From NCBI GenBank assembly GCA_043745195.1, contig JAYTTF010000045.1:62001-126000 (forward strand): a stretch of DNA of 64,000 nt. Reading direction: 5' to 3'. The DNA comes from JANXSF01 sp043745195. Lineage in GTDB: Bacteria; Acidobacteriota; Terriglobia; Bryobacterales; Bryobacteraceae. Both the position numbers and the translations under genes were made by a program. This document shows, one piece after another, positions 1 to 8,335 of this stretch (its first letter is position 1; every line of letters starts with the position of its first letter). Below the pieces are notes generated by a model. It worked only from the letters and a program-made list of their open reading frames with translations, was not told where the DNA came from and ran no database searches.

Positions 1-3000
1 CCATCCCGCAGCCAACTGTTTCATTACCGGGTTAGGAGTGCCGAACCGCTTTCCAGGTCCAAAAGGCAATTCGTAAATCCCGCTCAACGCAATCCGGTGT
101 GCACGATCCAAATCGGAGATCACCTTTTCAGGCACGGGGTCGCCAGCATTCAATCGGGTGATGGCCTCCATCATCTTCGACCATGTGTAGTTCACCTGAA
201 ACGTGTATCCCGCACTGAAACGGTGTTCGGCAGTAGTCTGCAAGGAATGATACCAGGAGTAGCCTTGTGGCTCCGATCGAGTCACGCTGGCGAACTGTGG
301 ATACGCACGCAGCAATTGACTGCGTGCAACCGCATTGCCCGCCAAGTTAGTGCCCGGCAACAGCGGGAAGAATGGGTTGGGCACCTGCGCGCTCAAGGTA
401 TTGATGGTCTGCACATCACGCGATGGCAATGTGGAAAGATAACGATTCGGTAGCGCATTGTAATCCCGATTCACACCTAACTTGGAGCCGCGATTCCCAA
501 TGTAACTGACGTCAATAAAATATCCCTTGGGCAACTGCCGCTGCACGCCAAAGCTCCATCGCTGCATGTATGGATTCACCGATTGGTCACGGAAGAAAGT
601 AACGCCGCGCCCAACATCCGTGGAAAGACCAAGGGACGAACCAGGAGGCTGTGCCCAACCACCGGGAAACGGATTTGCCAGCGAACTGATGTAAGTAAGC
701 CCGTTGTCATTCGAAGGATTCAAGGTAGTAGCAATGGAATACCCATTCTGCAAAACACCAGTTCGATCCGAGCCAAGCGGTACAAAGAAAATTCCGTAGC
801 CTGCACGAATCACCGTGTCCTTCATCGCCGTCCATGCCAGGCCGATGCGCGGCGAGAAGTTATTGCGGTCCATCTTCCATAACTGGCGCGGCTGATTGTT
901 TACCCCAGCGAAAGTAAGGCCGCCATTCACAGAAAATTGATTTACAGGCAGATCAGGCAGTGGATTCTTTGCATAGTTCGCAATCGCCGTTGCGGCAATC
1001 GGGTTCGCCGTTGTGAAATCGAATCCACGAACGCTGCGGTTGTAACGTTCCGTCAAAGGCGAATCAAAATCGTAACGAATGCCCAAATTAAGCGTCAGGT
1101 TTTTACGAATGCGCCAATCATCCTGCAAATAAAATGCTGTGCTTTTCGATTGCTGAGCAATCGATGCATTCGAACTAATCTGGCCACCGGACGGAAGCCC
1201 CAGCAGAAACGACGCCAACCCTTGGCCTATCGGAGCACTCGGCGAGTTGTCAAGAGGTCCGCCCGTCCAGCGATTGTTGAAAGTTTCTTGTGGAACCAGG
1301 TTTGAAAAATCGTAACTATTTTCGCGATAGACGCGGAACTCTCCACCAAACTTCACAGAGTGGTTTCCACGGTTCCAGGAGAGGTCGTCCGTTAGTGTCC
1401 CATAGTTGGAAAATGCGCGAGAAAAATTGGCGGTGCCCAGTGCTTGGTAACCGGCAATATTCAGATTAGGAAATGTGCGCGAATTGGCTGAAATGGCATT
1501 CACCAACTGCGGTGCAAAGCCGATCTTAGCCAAGTCAAAGCCCTGAGCCAGCGGATAAAAACTCTGTTCAAAGCGAGTGAACCCCACGCGGAAATCGTTC
1601 AACAAGGAAGGAGTAATAACGTAAATATCATCCAGTACTGCACCGTAGTTTTTGCGATAACGATCATTCCCTAAAGCCTCGTTAGGAAACAGGCGACCGG
1701 AAGTGAACTGGTTGTACCACTGATTGTAGCGGCCAAACACCCGGTGCTTTTCATTGAAGTTGTGGTCAATTTTTGTAGTGTATGATTTATAGTAATTCCA
1801 CGAAGACTGTAAAAACTGGAAGTTCTGCCGCCCATCGGCGGTTCCTTGATTGTTGGGTAGCGGCCAGTAATCAAGCAGCCCCAGTGCAGTCTTATCTAAC
1901 CTTGATGGAGGAACTATGTTTCCTGCGAATGGAAGTCTTTGAAAACGGCCGCCCGGGGCTGCTGTAGTAGTATTCGGATCGTAAATCTGATAGGTTGCCC
2001 CAAGCGGCAACAGTGAGGAGAAATCGCCTCCTCGCTGGGCCACTGTAGGAACTGTGTAGAAGGGTGTCCCCCGTTCCACGCCAGGCCGAGTCAAGCCTTC
2101 AAAAGAAAAAATCCAAAAAGTTTTATTGCGACCATCGTAAACTTTGGGCAGCATCACGGGGCCTGAAAAAGTTGCCCCAAAACGGTTCAACACATTCAAC
2201 GGATTCGTGGTCTTAATTTTTTGCGCTGTTACCGGTCCGGTTGCCGCGTTATAAAGTGTCTGCCGCTGGAAAAGATCCAAGCCCTGCATATGCTGATTGT
2301 TGTGGAAGAAGTACAACGTGGAGTGCATCTTGTTAGTGCCGGAACGCAGCACAACGTTAATATTGCCACCCGGAGCACGCCCAATACTGGCATCGTAGCT
2401 TGTGGTTTGCACTTTGAATTCTGCAATCAATTCTGCAGGCGGAGCGTAAGCGGCGTTTGTTCCCCACATGGCCGGCGTGCCATCCACGCTGAATTCAATG
2501 TTGCCACCGCGAACACCGTTGGATGACAAAGCCGACAACACTTCCGTTGCAGGGCCAAGGCTGGGATGATTCGCGGCAGCCAAGCTGACAATGCCAGGGG
2601 CCAGACGGGCAAGCGAAAGCGCATTGCCTCCGGGCAGTGGCAGGTCCAAAATTCGCTTGCTATCAACCACACGACCCACGCTTGCCGTAGCTGTTTCCAG
2701 TTGAGATGTCTGGCTGGTTACCGTTACAGATTCCGTGATGTTCCCCACTTGCAAAATAATATCGACGGCAATGCGGCTGGCAACGCTCACTTCAACAGCA
2801 GGGCGGCTGAAAGACTTGAAGCCATTTGCTGTGGCGTTCACATCATAGATGCCAGGCTGCAGATAAAGAATATCGTAGGTGCCGGATTCGTTGGTTGTGG
2901 TTGTAAGTTTTACGCCAGTGTCACGCTTGGTGGCAGTGACTTCGGTATTGGGCACGGTGGCCCCAGTAGGGTCAAAGACTCGCCCCGTAATGCGACCCCG

Positions 3001-3060
3001 CGGGTCCTGCGCGCAAAGTACGCTAACAGTTAAAACCAGAAGTATAATGCGAGAAATCAT
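1..3060 (-). CDS. TonB-dependent receptor, Oar-like (3' end off the window)
   Basis: Outer-membrane TonB-dependent receptor; these take up large substrates or act as adhesin-like Oar proteins. The frame is open from ATG at 3060 to the left edge (1020 codons seen), and the beta-barrel end and stop lie outside. Residues 1-18 form a Sec signal (MISRIILLVLTVSVLCAQD). Residues about 20-105 are a carboxypeptidase-regulatory-like domain (GRITGRVFDPTGATVPN, then an ESGTYDILYLQPGIYDV stretch). A plug domain follows, with LPLPGGNALSLARLAPGI and a VRGGNIEFSVDGTP segment. The barrel reaches a characteristic YELPFGPGKRF at the edge. I saw no frameshift in the stretches I translated. This architecture is expanded in Acidobacteria. 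The substrate cannot be inferred. Confidence 0.93.
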   Translation of the reverse strand, partial: MISRIILLVLTVSVLCAQDPRGRITGRVFDPTGATVPNTEVTATKRDTGVKLTTTTNESGTYDILYLQPGIYDVNATANGFKSFSRPAVEVSVASRIAVDIILQVGNITESVTVTSQTSQLETATASVGRVVDSKRILDLPLPGGNALSLARLAPGIVSLAAANHPSLGPATEVLSALSSNGVRGGNIEFSVDGTPAMWGTNAAYAPPAELIAEFKVQTTSYDASIGRAPGGNINVVLRSGTNKMHSTLYFFHNNQHMQGLDLFQRQTLYNAATGPVTAQKIKTTNPLNVLNRFGATFSGPVMLPKVYDGRNKTFWIFSFEGLTRPGVERGTPFYTVPTVAQRGGDFSSLLPLGATYQIYDPNTTTAAPGGRFQRLPFAGNIVPPSRLDKTALGLLDYWPLPNNQGTADGRQNFQFLQSSWNYYKSYTTKIDHNFNEKHRVFGRYNQWYNQFTSGRLFPNEALGNDRYRKNYGAVLDDIYVITPSLLNDFRVGFTRFEQSFYPLAQGFDLAKIGFAPQLVNAISANSRTFPNLNIAGYQALGTANFSRAFSNYGTLTDDLSWNRGNHSVKFGGEFRVYRENSYDFSNLVPQETFNNRWTGGPLDNSPSAPIGQGLASFLLGLPSGGQISSNASIAQQSKSTAFYLQDDWRIRKNLTLNLGIRYDFDSPLTERYNRSVRGFDFTTANPIAATAIANYAKNPLPDLPVNQFSVNGGLTFAGVNNQPRQLWKMDRNNFSPRIGLAWTAMKDTVIRAGYGIFFVPLGSDRTGVLQNGYSIATTLNPSNDNGLTYISSLANPFPGGWAQPPGSSLGLSTDVGRGVTFFRDQSVNPYMQRWSFGVQRQLPKGYFIDVSYIGNRGSKLGVNRDYNALPNRYLSTLPSRDVQTINTLSAQVPNPFFPLLPGTNLAGNAVARSQLLRAYPQFASVTRSEPQGYSWYHSLQTTAEHRFSAGYTFQVNYTWSKMMEAITRLNAGDPVPEKVISDLDRAHRIALSGIYELPFGPGKRFGTPNPVMKQLAAGW

Positions 3061-3087
3061 AAGTATTCTCAGCTTAGAACATTATTG

Positions 3088-3609
3088 TTATGGAAGCATC
3101 TGAGGTGCTGCACTCTGAATGATTTTGGAAGTCCAATCGGCGTGCGGCAAGCCACAAATCGAAAGTGCCCTCAACTCTCGATCCATGTTATGTTCCACCC
3201 GGCGCACCGTGCCGACAGAATCGTCCAGGCCAACGCTGCCGGAGTTCAGAATTAGCTTTTCAGGAATTTTCGAATCTTCAATGCATCGAATAAATGGGCG
3301 GTGAATGTGCCATAGACGATCACTGGTTGCGTCTGTACATTGCGGCGCTGGAGCTTGCCCAGCAGAGTCTATCTTCACTCAATGCCTCACGTGCCGCCTC
3401 CACCATTTCCCGAACGGCAATGCTACCAGCGTGTCAGGTGCAAAGAGCATTTCATCCGTATTGCCGACGATCTCAATAGGACTTGAACCGCTGTTCGCAA
3501 GGTCTCCGCCATGCAAAATGAGGTCCGGAGATGTTTGCCGCAAATCGGCCGGGACCGCTTCGAATGTGGTTAAGTTTCCGTGGATATCGGACACGATTGC
3601 AATGCGCAT
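3088..3609 (-). pseudogene. Decayed calcineurin-like metallophosphoesterase
   Basis: Remnant of a phosphodiesterase of the MJ0936/YfcE type. The N-terminus is intact: SDIHGN and GGDL metal motifs, then GNTDEM. After the GNTDEM region the reading frame breaks at least three times. FGK should run into MVEAAREALSEDRLCW but is one base short near 3405. VIVYG is in a third frame. HIHRPFIR returns to the original frame after another lost base. About ten residues before GNTD also look deleted. The C-terminal tail (LILNSGSVGL to ALSICGLPHADW) is still recognisable. The first 40 bases overlap the end of the upstream membrane-protein gene, so it was probably the last gene of the mod operon. Confidence 0.8.
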
Positions 3610-3953
3610 ATCAGGAGCTCAGCCCACCGCAAAAGCACGAACAATTCCCCAAAGGCGAATAGCGATCCAAATATGGTTTTGTTGTGACGCGCCAACCATA
3701 GCGGCAGGTAGATATCGAAGTTGGCCTCACGCTCCGTTGTGTATCGCGCCGCCAGATCAGTTAGCGGACACCGGCCTCGATTCAAGGCCAGAACGACGCA
3801 CTCCAGCAGGACGAAACCAGTTAGGGCCGCCGCCACTCGAAACTGTCCCATGGCACCAACGATTGGAATCGCCACAATGCATCCAACAAAGAAGATCCAA
3901 ACCGCCGTGTGTAGGAGCTTTATCCGGATTAGTGCAGCGGGTGGACGTTTCAT
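3570..3953 (-). CDS. Small conserved membrane protein
   Basis: Unidentified integral membrane protein of about 127 residues with roughly three hydrophobic helices. The start is taken as ATG at 3953 (MKRPPAALIRIKLLHTAVWI), five bases after the modC stop; an upstream in-frame ATG at 3992 would overlap modC. It contains a conserved-looking NRGRCPLTDLAARYT segment followed by FDIYLPLWLARHNKTIFG, reminiscent of the DUF2784 type, but I cannot confirm the family. The tight spacing to modC suggests co-transcription with the molybdate genes. No catalytic motif is visible. Confidence 0.7.
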   Translation of the reverse strand: MKRPPAALIRIKLLHTAVWIFFVGCIVAIPIVGAMGQFRVAAALTGFVLLECVVLALNRGRCPLTDLAARYTTEREANFDIYLPLWLARHNKTIFGSLFAFGELFVLLRWAELLICALQSCPISTET

Positions 3954-3957
3954 GCTG

Positions 3958-5025
3958 TTACAAAACTCGCAAAACCTGGCTGGGAAATTCAATCACCCAA
4001 TTGTCCCGATCCTTTTTCGCCAGGTATTCCGATTGACTCATTTCCACCGATACACCTTCGAAATCCAGACGCACACCGTCTGACGTATTTACAACCCGGA
4101 GCAACGGGGAAGCTACTTGATTCGCTGCTAATTTTCCTTGCCGGTTCAAAACCTTCAAATCTGCGGGGCGAACACACAATGTTACTTTGTCACCTAGAAA
4201 ATGTCCCGGGAAATAAGGGCCCTCAATGGGAGCCCCGTTCCAATGAACCTTGCTCCAATTGCGTCCCGGATCCAGTGCCAGAATTTCCACGGAAAGCAAA
4301 TTGAAAATGCCCAGCATTCGCGCCACTTCGACATTGACGGGAGTCTCCACAATTGCCCGTGCATCTCCGCTTTGAACTATCTGTCCAGCTCGATAAATCA
4401 ATACTTGATCGGCAAGTTCAAGGCATTCGGAAAGGTCGTGAGTCACCAGGATCATGGGTGCATCATATTCGGCTCGGACTTCACGGAGCACGTTGTACAA
4501 TTCACGGCGCAGTGGGGCATCGAGGCCACGGGAAGGTTCGTCCAGCAGCAGCACTCCTGGTTCAGCAACCAGGGAGCGGGCGATGGATCCGCGTTGTTTT
4601 TGGCCGCCTGATAATTGGTTCGGCTTCCGACCCCCAACGTCACCCAGCCCGAAACGGTCAAGCGCTTCGTTGACTCGCTTGTGTCTTTCCAGACGTGGCA
4701 AATGTGCGGCGGCGAAATAGATATTCTCGCGCAGCGTCATGTGTGGGAATAACGCATAGTTCTGGAACACGTAACCACAGCCTCGTTCGCGCGGAGGCAA
4801 ATTCACTTTCGCTTCGGCGTCGAACAAAATCCGATCGTCAAGCAGAATTCGGCCTTCATCGGCGTGGCTAAAACCAGCGATTGCGTCGAGAGTTAAAGTC
4901 TTGCCGGCACCGCTTGGTCCGAACAAAACTGTGACGCCACGGCCGACTCGCAAGTGCACGTCGAGGGTGAAACCACTCGATTCCTGACTGGTGAGGAATC
5001 GCTTCCTGATGCGCGCTTCCATCAT
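3958..5025 (-). CDS. modC: Molybdate ABC transporter ATPase ModC
   Basis: Cytoplasmic ATPase that drives molybdate (or tungstate) import. Walker A is GPSGAGKT at residues 36-43, the Q-loop is VFQNY near 88, the signature LSGGQ at 138-142, Walker B LLLDEP near 159-164, and the switch histidine lies in LVTHDL. The C-terminal third (about 245-355) is the regulatory TOBE-type region of ModC. The residues just after the signature read QRGSIARSL where QRVALARAL is usual, a mild divergence. The start overlaps modB by four bases, which indicates translational coupling. No modA was found beside it. Confidence 0.92.
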   Translation of the reverse strand: MMEARIRKRFLTSQESSGFTLDVHLRVGRGVTVLFGPSGAGKTLTLDAIAGFSHADEGRILLDDRILFDAEAKVNLPPRERGCGYVFQNYALFPHMTLRENIYFAAAHLPRLERHKRVNEALDRFGLGDVGGRKPNQLSGGQKQRGSIARSLVAEPGVLLLDEPSRGLDAPLRRELYNVLREVRAEYDAPMILVTHDLSECLELADQVLIYRAGQIVQSGDARAIVETPVNVEVARMLGIFNLLSVEILALDPGRNWSKVHWNGAPIEGPYFPGHFLGDKVTLCVRPADLKVLNRQGKLAANQVASPLLRVVNTSDGVRLDFEGVSVEMSQSEYLAKKDRDNWVIEFPSQVLRVL

Positions 5026-5684
5026 GAGGTTGCAGGCCGTGAGTTGAGTCGTTCCGCAATCCAGACAATCACCAGCGCGAGTAGCGAAACGGCTAGCACC
5101 AAGGTTCGAGCAGTGGCTCCGTCGTCAGCTTCAACAGCATCATAGATCGCCACAGCAACGGTTTGAGTGCGGCCGGGAATATTTCCGGCTACCATTAACG
5201 TAACTCCAAAATCACCTAGAGCGCGGGCAAATGCCAGCGTCACTGCGGCCATCACCGGAAGACGGGCAAGAGGCAAACTGACTTGTAAGAACACCTTCCA
5301 TTCCGGAGCTCCCAAGCTGCGGGCGGCCCGTTCGTAACTATGATCCACGGCTTCCAGTGCGGCTCGTGAGGTCTTCACCAACAAAGGCATGGAATGCAGA
5401 ATGGCGGCCACCACCGCGCCTTGCCATGTGAAGACAAGCGGGCTTCCGGTAATGCGTTCATAGATGCCCCCGAACATACTATTGCGACCAATGGCGATCA
5501 GCAAGTAATAGCCAAGCACTGTTGGAGGAAGTACCAGAGGCAGAGTAACCATGGCATCCAGTAAACCCTTGCCACGAAAGTTCCCTTGAGCCAACCACCA
5601 AGCTAGAGCTAATCCAAGCACGGTGGAAATAATTGTGGCAAGCAGCGCCACTTTCAAACTTAGCCATAACGGAAACCAATCCAT
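5022..5684 (-). CDS. modB: Molybdate ABC transporter permease ModB
   Basis: Inner-membrane permease of about 220 residues with five to six helices. It carries the ModB signature YLPLVLPPTVLGYYLL-like segment (here VTLPLVLPPTVLGYYLL) and the EAA loop (EAVDHSYERAARSLGAPEWKVF) that docks the ATPase. I chose ATG at 5684 (MDWFPLWLSLKV); the longer open frame upstream would run into the divergent dehydrogenase gene and has no membrane character. Its C-terminus overlaps modC by four bases. The periplasmic molybdate-binding subunit ModA is absent next to it. Confidence 0.9.
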   Translation of the reverse strand: MDWFPLWLSLKVALLATIISTVLGLALAWWLAQGNFRGKGLLDAMVTLPLVLPPTVLGYYLLIAIGRNSMFGGIYERITGSPLVFTWQGAVVAAILHSMPLLVKTSRAALEAVDHSYERAARSLGAPEWKVFLQVSLPLARLPVMAAVTLAFARALGDFGVTLMVAGNIPGRTQTVAVAIYDAVEADDGATARTLVLAVSLLALVIVWIAERLNSRPATS

Positions 5685-5692
5685 AGAAACCC

Positions 5693-5698
5693 TATAAT
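5693..5698 (+). promoter_or_regulatory. TATAAT -10 box, putative leaderless promoter
   Basis: Perfect TATAAT ending eight bases before the ATG at 5707. A transcript would begin at or next to the start codon. The intervening bases (gccaagat) have no Shine-Dalgarno match and no good -35 was seen. The whole divergent space between modB and the dehydrogenase is only 22 bases. Confidence 0.45.
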
Positions 5699-5706
5699 GC
5701 CAAGAT

Positions 5707-6456
5707 ATGCATCTCAACGGCAAAGTGGTAATTGTAACCGGAGCAGCTTCGGGATTAGGAGCGGCTACGGCACGCATGGTGGCAGCAGCAGGAGGCACTC
5801 CAATTCTGCTGGATCTGAATGCCGTGTTGGGCGAATCTTTAGCGAGTGAACTCGGAGGACGATTCTTCAAAGTGGACGTAACTTCGCCGACAGAAGTGGA
5901 AGCGGCGGTGGGCAGTGCGGGCGCGATTCATGGGGCGGTAAATTGCGCAGGCATTGGATCGGCGGCGCGGGTGATCTCAAAAGAAGGTCCGGCGGATTTG
6001 GCATTGTTTGAGCGAGTGATCCGCATTAACCTGATTGGCACTTACAATGTGATTCGACTGGCGGCCTGGGCTATGTCGAAAAATGAACCCAACGAAGAAG
6101 GGGAACGTGGCGTCATCATTAATACTGCCTCCATTGCAGCCTTCGACGGGCAAATCGGCCAGAGTGCCTATTCCGCGTCGAAGGCCGGGATTGCCGGGAT
6201 GACGTTGCCCATTGCTCGCGATCTTTCACGGCTGGGAATTCGCGTGGTTACCATTGCACCTGGTTTGTTTGATACGCCATTGCTTGCAGGCCTTCCGGAA
6301 TCTGCCCGATTGGCACTTGGTGAAACAGCACCATTTCCCGCAAGGTTAGGGCAGCCTCGCGAGTATGCGCAATTGGTTCAGCAGGTTTTTGAAAATGTAA
6401 TGTTGAATGGGGAAGTGATTCGACTGGATGGAGCGTTGCGCATGGCACCAAAGTAG
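5707..6456 (+). CDS. Short-chain dehydrogenase, 3-hydroxyacyl-CoA dehydrogenase-like
   Basis: Classical SDR of 249 residues, closest in appearance to the HSD17B10 / type II 3-hydroxyacyl-CoA dehydrogenase group, which oxidises beta-hydroxyacyl-CoA with NAD+. The cofactor motif TGAASGLG is at residues 11-18, the structural motif NCAG near 80, and the catalytic Ser in NTASIAA with YSASK. The C-terminus PFPARLGQPREYAQLV is typical of that group. It is divergent from modB and followed 41 bases later by an ExbD-like gene. The exact acyl substrate is inferred from family resemblance only. Confidence 0.88.
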   Translation: MHLNGKVVIVTGAASGLGAATARMVAAAGGTPILLDLNAVLGESLASELGGRFFKVDVTSPTEVEAAVGSAGAIHGAVNCAGIGSAARVISKEGPADLALFERVIRINLIGTYNVIRLAAWAMSKNEPNEEGERGVIINTASIAAFDGQIGQSAYSASKAGIAGMTLPIARDLSRLGIRVVTIAPGLFDTPLLAGLPESARLALGETAPFPARLGQPREYAQLVQQVFENVMLNGEVIRLDGALRMAPK

Positions 6457-6497
6457 GTCGCAGGAACTTATGGTGAGCGTGGGGTGTCCAACCTGAC

Positions 6498-6893
6498 ATG
6501 GCAATGACTACTTCGCGAAACGCAGCCCAGATCAATGTTACTCCGCTGATTGATGTGCTTCTTGTTCTCCTGATAATCTTCATGGTGATCACGCCAACGC
6601 AATCGCTTGGTTTGGTTGCGGTTGTACCGCAGCCTGCATTAGATCAGGATCGGCGGGAACCAGTTCCTTCCACAATCGTATTGGCGATTGATCAATATGA
6701 AAAGCTGACCCTGAATTCGCAACCAGTAATGCGGGAAGAACTCCCAGGGCGGTTGCGCGAAATCTATGCCAGGCGGGCGTTGAAAGTAATTTTCTTGAAA
6801 GGTGCCAATGAAATCGAGTTTGCCCATATAGCGAATTTGATTGATGTTGCGAAGGGTTCGGGGATTGACCACGTAGCTTTGTTGACGAACTGA
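6498..6893 (+). CDS. Orphan ExbD/TolR-type biopolymer transport protein
   Basis: Protein of 131 residues with one N-terminal helix containing the ExbD/TolR signature NVTPLIDVLLVLLIIFMV at about 13-30; the Asp inside the helix is the proton-path residue. The remainder is a periplasmic domain ending in DVAKGSGIDHVALLT. ExbD and TolR work in a complex with ExbB/TolQ to use proton-motive force, powering TonB receptors or the Tol system. No ExbB/TolQ or TonB gene lies nearby, so it must use a partner encoded elsewhere. Confidence 0.88.
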   Translation: MAMTTSRNAAQINVTPLIDVLLVLLIIFMVITPTQSLGLVAVVPQPALDQDRREPVPSTIVLAIDQYEKLTLNSQPVMREELPGRLREIYARRALKVIFLKGANEIEFAHIANLIDVAKGSGIDHVALLTN

Positions 6894-6925
6894 CTTATTT
6901 AGGGCGAATTCAAGATCTTGACCAC

Positions 6926-6953
6926 TTAGTACCAGTTTTCGCATTTAGTACCA
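6926..6953. repeat. Short direct repeat TTAGTACCA x2
   Basis: Two identical nine-base units at 6926-6934 and 6945-6953, spaced 19 bases start to start (about two helical turns), in the 184-base gap between the ExbD-like gene and the convergent EamA gene. They could be a protein-binding site, but both neighbours end here, so a promoter role is not obvious. Confidence 0.3.
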
Positions 6954-7077
6954 CACAGTCAATTTACGTCTTGATTGCGAACTAAGTTGGGGTTAGACTG
7001 GCTTTGGCTCAAGTAGCAAAAGACACCTTAAAGTCTTCCAAAATACGGAACACCCATACCGGCTCAAACTTCATACC

Positions 7078-7989
7078 TTATCCGGTTAGCTGGTTTGTTC
7101 TTTTAGGGCTGCTTGAGCCACCTTTAACAATCGCCACGCCTGCGAAAATCACTAACATTGCGGATAATTCCAGCCACCCGAAGGGTTCGTTGTAGAACAG
7201 CACTCCTAACACGGCTGCTACTGCCGGGTTCACGTAGTTATAAATAGGAACCAATCGCAGAGGTAACTTTTCTAACACGTAGATATAAGAACTGAAGCCT
7301 ACCAATGATCCGAAGATTATCAAGTAAGTCACCGCCCAAACACTATTCAACTTCCAAACAATGGGTGCGTGGGGAAGCACTAACGCTATGGGGAGGACCA
7401 CCAATCCACAGGCGAAGTTCTGTATGGCTCCGCTGACGAATGGGTGCGTTTTCAACTGTTGCCTTCGTTGAAGAATGGAACCACCGTTCCAGAACAGTCC
7501 ACCAAAGTTCAGAAGCAGAAAGCCCTTCCATATGGAGGTGTCGAAATGGTTCCAGCCAATGTGCGGAAGCAGCAGAATCAACACGCCACAAAAGCCCACC
7601 AGAAGTCCTAGCAATGCTCTGGGTTGAATGCGTTCGCCACCTGTGACATGCTCAATTCCGATGAACCAGAAAGGCCCAGTGGCCACCATCACGGCGGCGA
7701 GAGAACTTGGAATCCATACTTCAGCAAAGGTGAGAGCACCGTTCGCCACACCCAATATCATGAGGCCGTAGAGGCAAGTGAGCCATAACTGGCGTCCTTT
7801 TGGGAATGGACTTTTAGTGGCGAATGCAATCGCCAGCATGAGCAGGCCGGCAATAAAAAATCGGCCACCAATTAGAAGCAATGGCGGGAAGCCTTCAAGG
7901 GCCATGCGAATTCCCAGGTAAGTTGTGCCCCAGAAAAAGCACACCGAGACTAAAGCTAAATAGGCAAAGAAGAGAGGATGCCGAGGCAA
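7078..7989 (-). CDS. EamA/DMT-family membrane transporter
   Basis: Drug/metabolite-transporter superfamily permease of 303 residues with about ten helices in two EamA repeats. The first begins FFWGTTYLGIRMALEGFPPLLLIGGRFFIAG; the second contains FGSLVGFSSYIYVLEKLPLRLVPIYNYVNPAVAAVLG and NEPFGWLE, both typical of the family. The start is a TTG at 7989 (MPRHPLFFAYLALV), with a TATTCT box just upstream. The transported metabolite (often an amino acid or related amine) cannot be assigned. Convergent with the ExbD-like gene. Confidence 0.85.
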   Translation of the reverse strand: MPRHPLFFAYLALVSVCFFWGTTYLGIRMALEGFPPLLLIGGRFFIAGLLMLAIAFATKSPFPKGRQLWLTCLYGLMILGVANGALTFAEVWIPSSLAAVMVATGPFWFIGIEHVTGGERIQPRALLGLLVGFCGVLILLLPHIGWNHFDTSIWKGFLLLNFGGLFWNGGSILQRRQQLKTHPFVSGAIQNFACGLVVLPIALVLPHAPIVWKLNSVWAVTYLIIFGSLVGFSSYIYVLEKLPLRLVPIYNYVNPAVAAVLGVLFYNEPFGWLELSAMLVIFAGVAIVKGGSSSPKRTNQLTG

Positions 7990-8335
7990 CTTACAGAATA
8001 CCAGCGCAATCTGCTACCTCGAAAGTACCAAACGCGTTTAGTGGGCACCTTCATGATTTTTGCAAGCTCATGATAAGAGGGCAAATTAAGATGCGGAAGT
8101 GCTGTCACCGGCGTTTCGTTGTCATCCTAGAAACGGCATTTGAGTTGTTAACACTCCTGAAGTGCGGAAAAAGGTCGCCAAAGGGGACACGGTACCCAGG
8201 CCGCTACGCCTAGAGCTTTAGAGAATTTTGTTCGGAGTTCTGTCGCTTCAGGCCAGGGAACCATGTCCCCGTTTGGCTCGCGATACCCAGATTCTCGTGA
8301 CCGTCAACTGCGTTTCTAGGGTCATAGAATCATGA
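7990..8335. other. Intergenic region with a REP-like hairpin, no gene seen
   Basis: A 346-base gap between the divergently placed EamA gene and the end of the dioxygenase gene. No credible coding frame was found. The only organised sequence is the inverted pair of GGGGACA-containing units described separately (8179-8275). Confidence 0.6.
8179..8275. repeat. REP-like inverted repeat pair (REPIN-like)
   Basis: Two imperfect copies of about 24 bases lie in inverted orientation. The left copy (8179-8202) begins CAAAGGGGACACGGTACCC. The right copy, read from the opposite strand (8275-8251), begins CAAACGGGGACATGGTTCCC. They share the core GGGGACA, GGT and CCC with GGCC at the inner end. The pair encloses about 48 bases. 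Such units of extragenic palindromes are mobilised by RAYT transposases in other bacteria; no such transposase is in this window. A related GGACTGTCCCC sits at 12283-12293. Confidence 0.55.

Noticed and set aside
97..3103. Several plus-strand open frames of 60-155 codons across the TonB receptor
   Set aside because: They lie antisense to one long minus-strand frame with clear signal, carboxypeptidase-like and plug motifs, and have no family features.
3294..4083. Plus-strand frames of 61-243 codons opposite the decayed phosphoesterase and membrane gene
   Set aside because: They are antisense shadows with no recognised motifs; the minus-strand products are recognisable.
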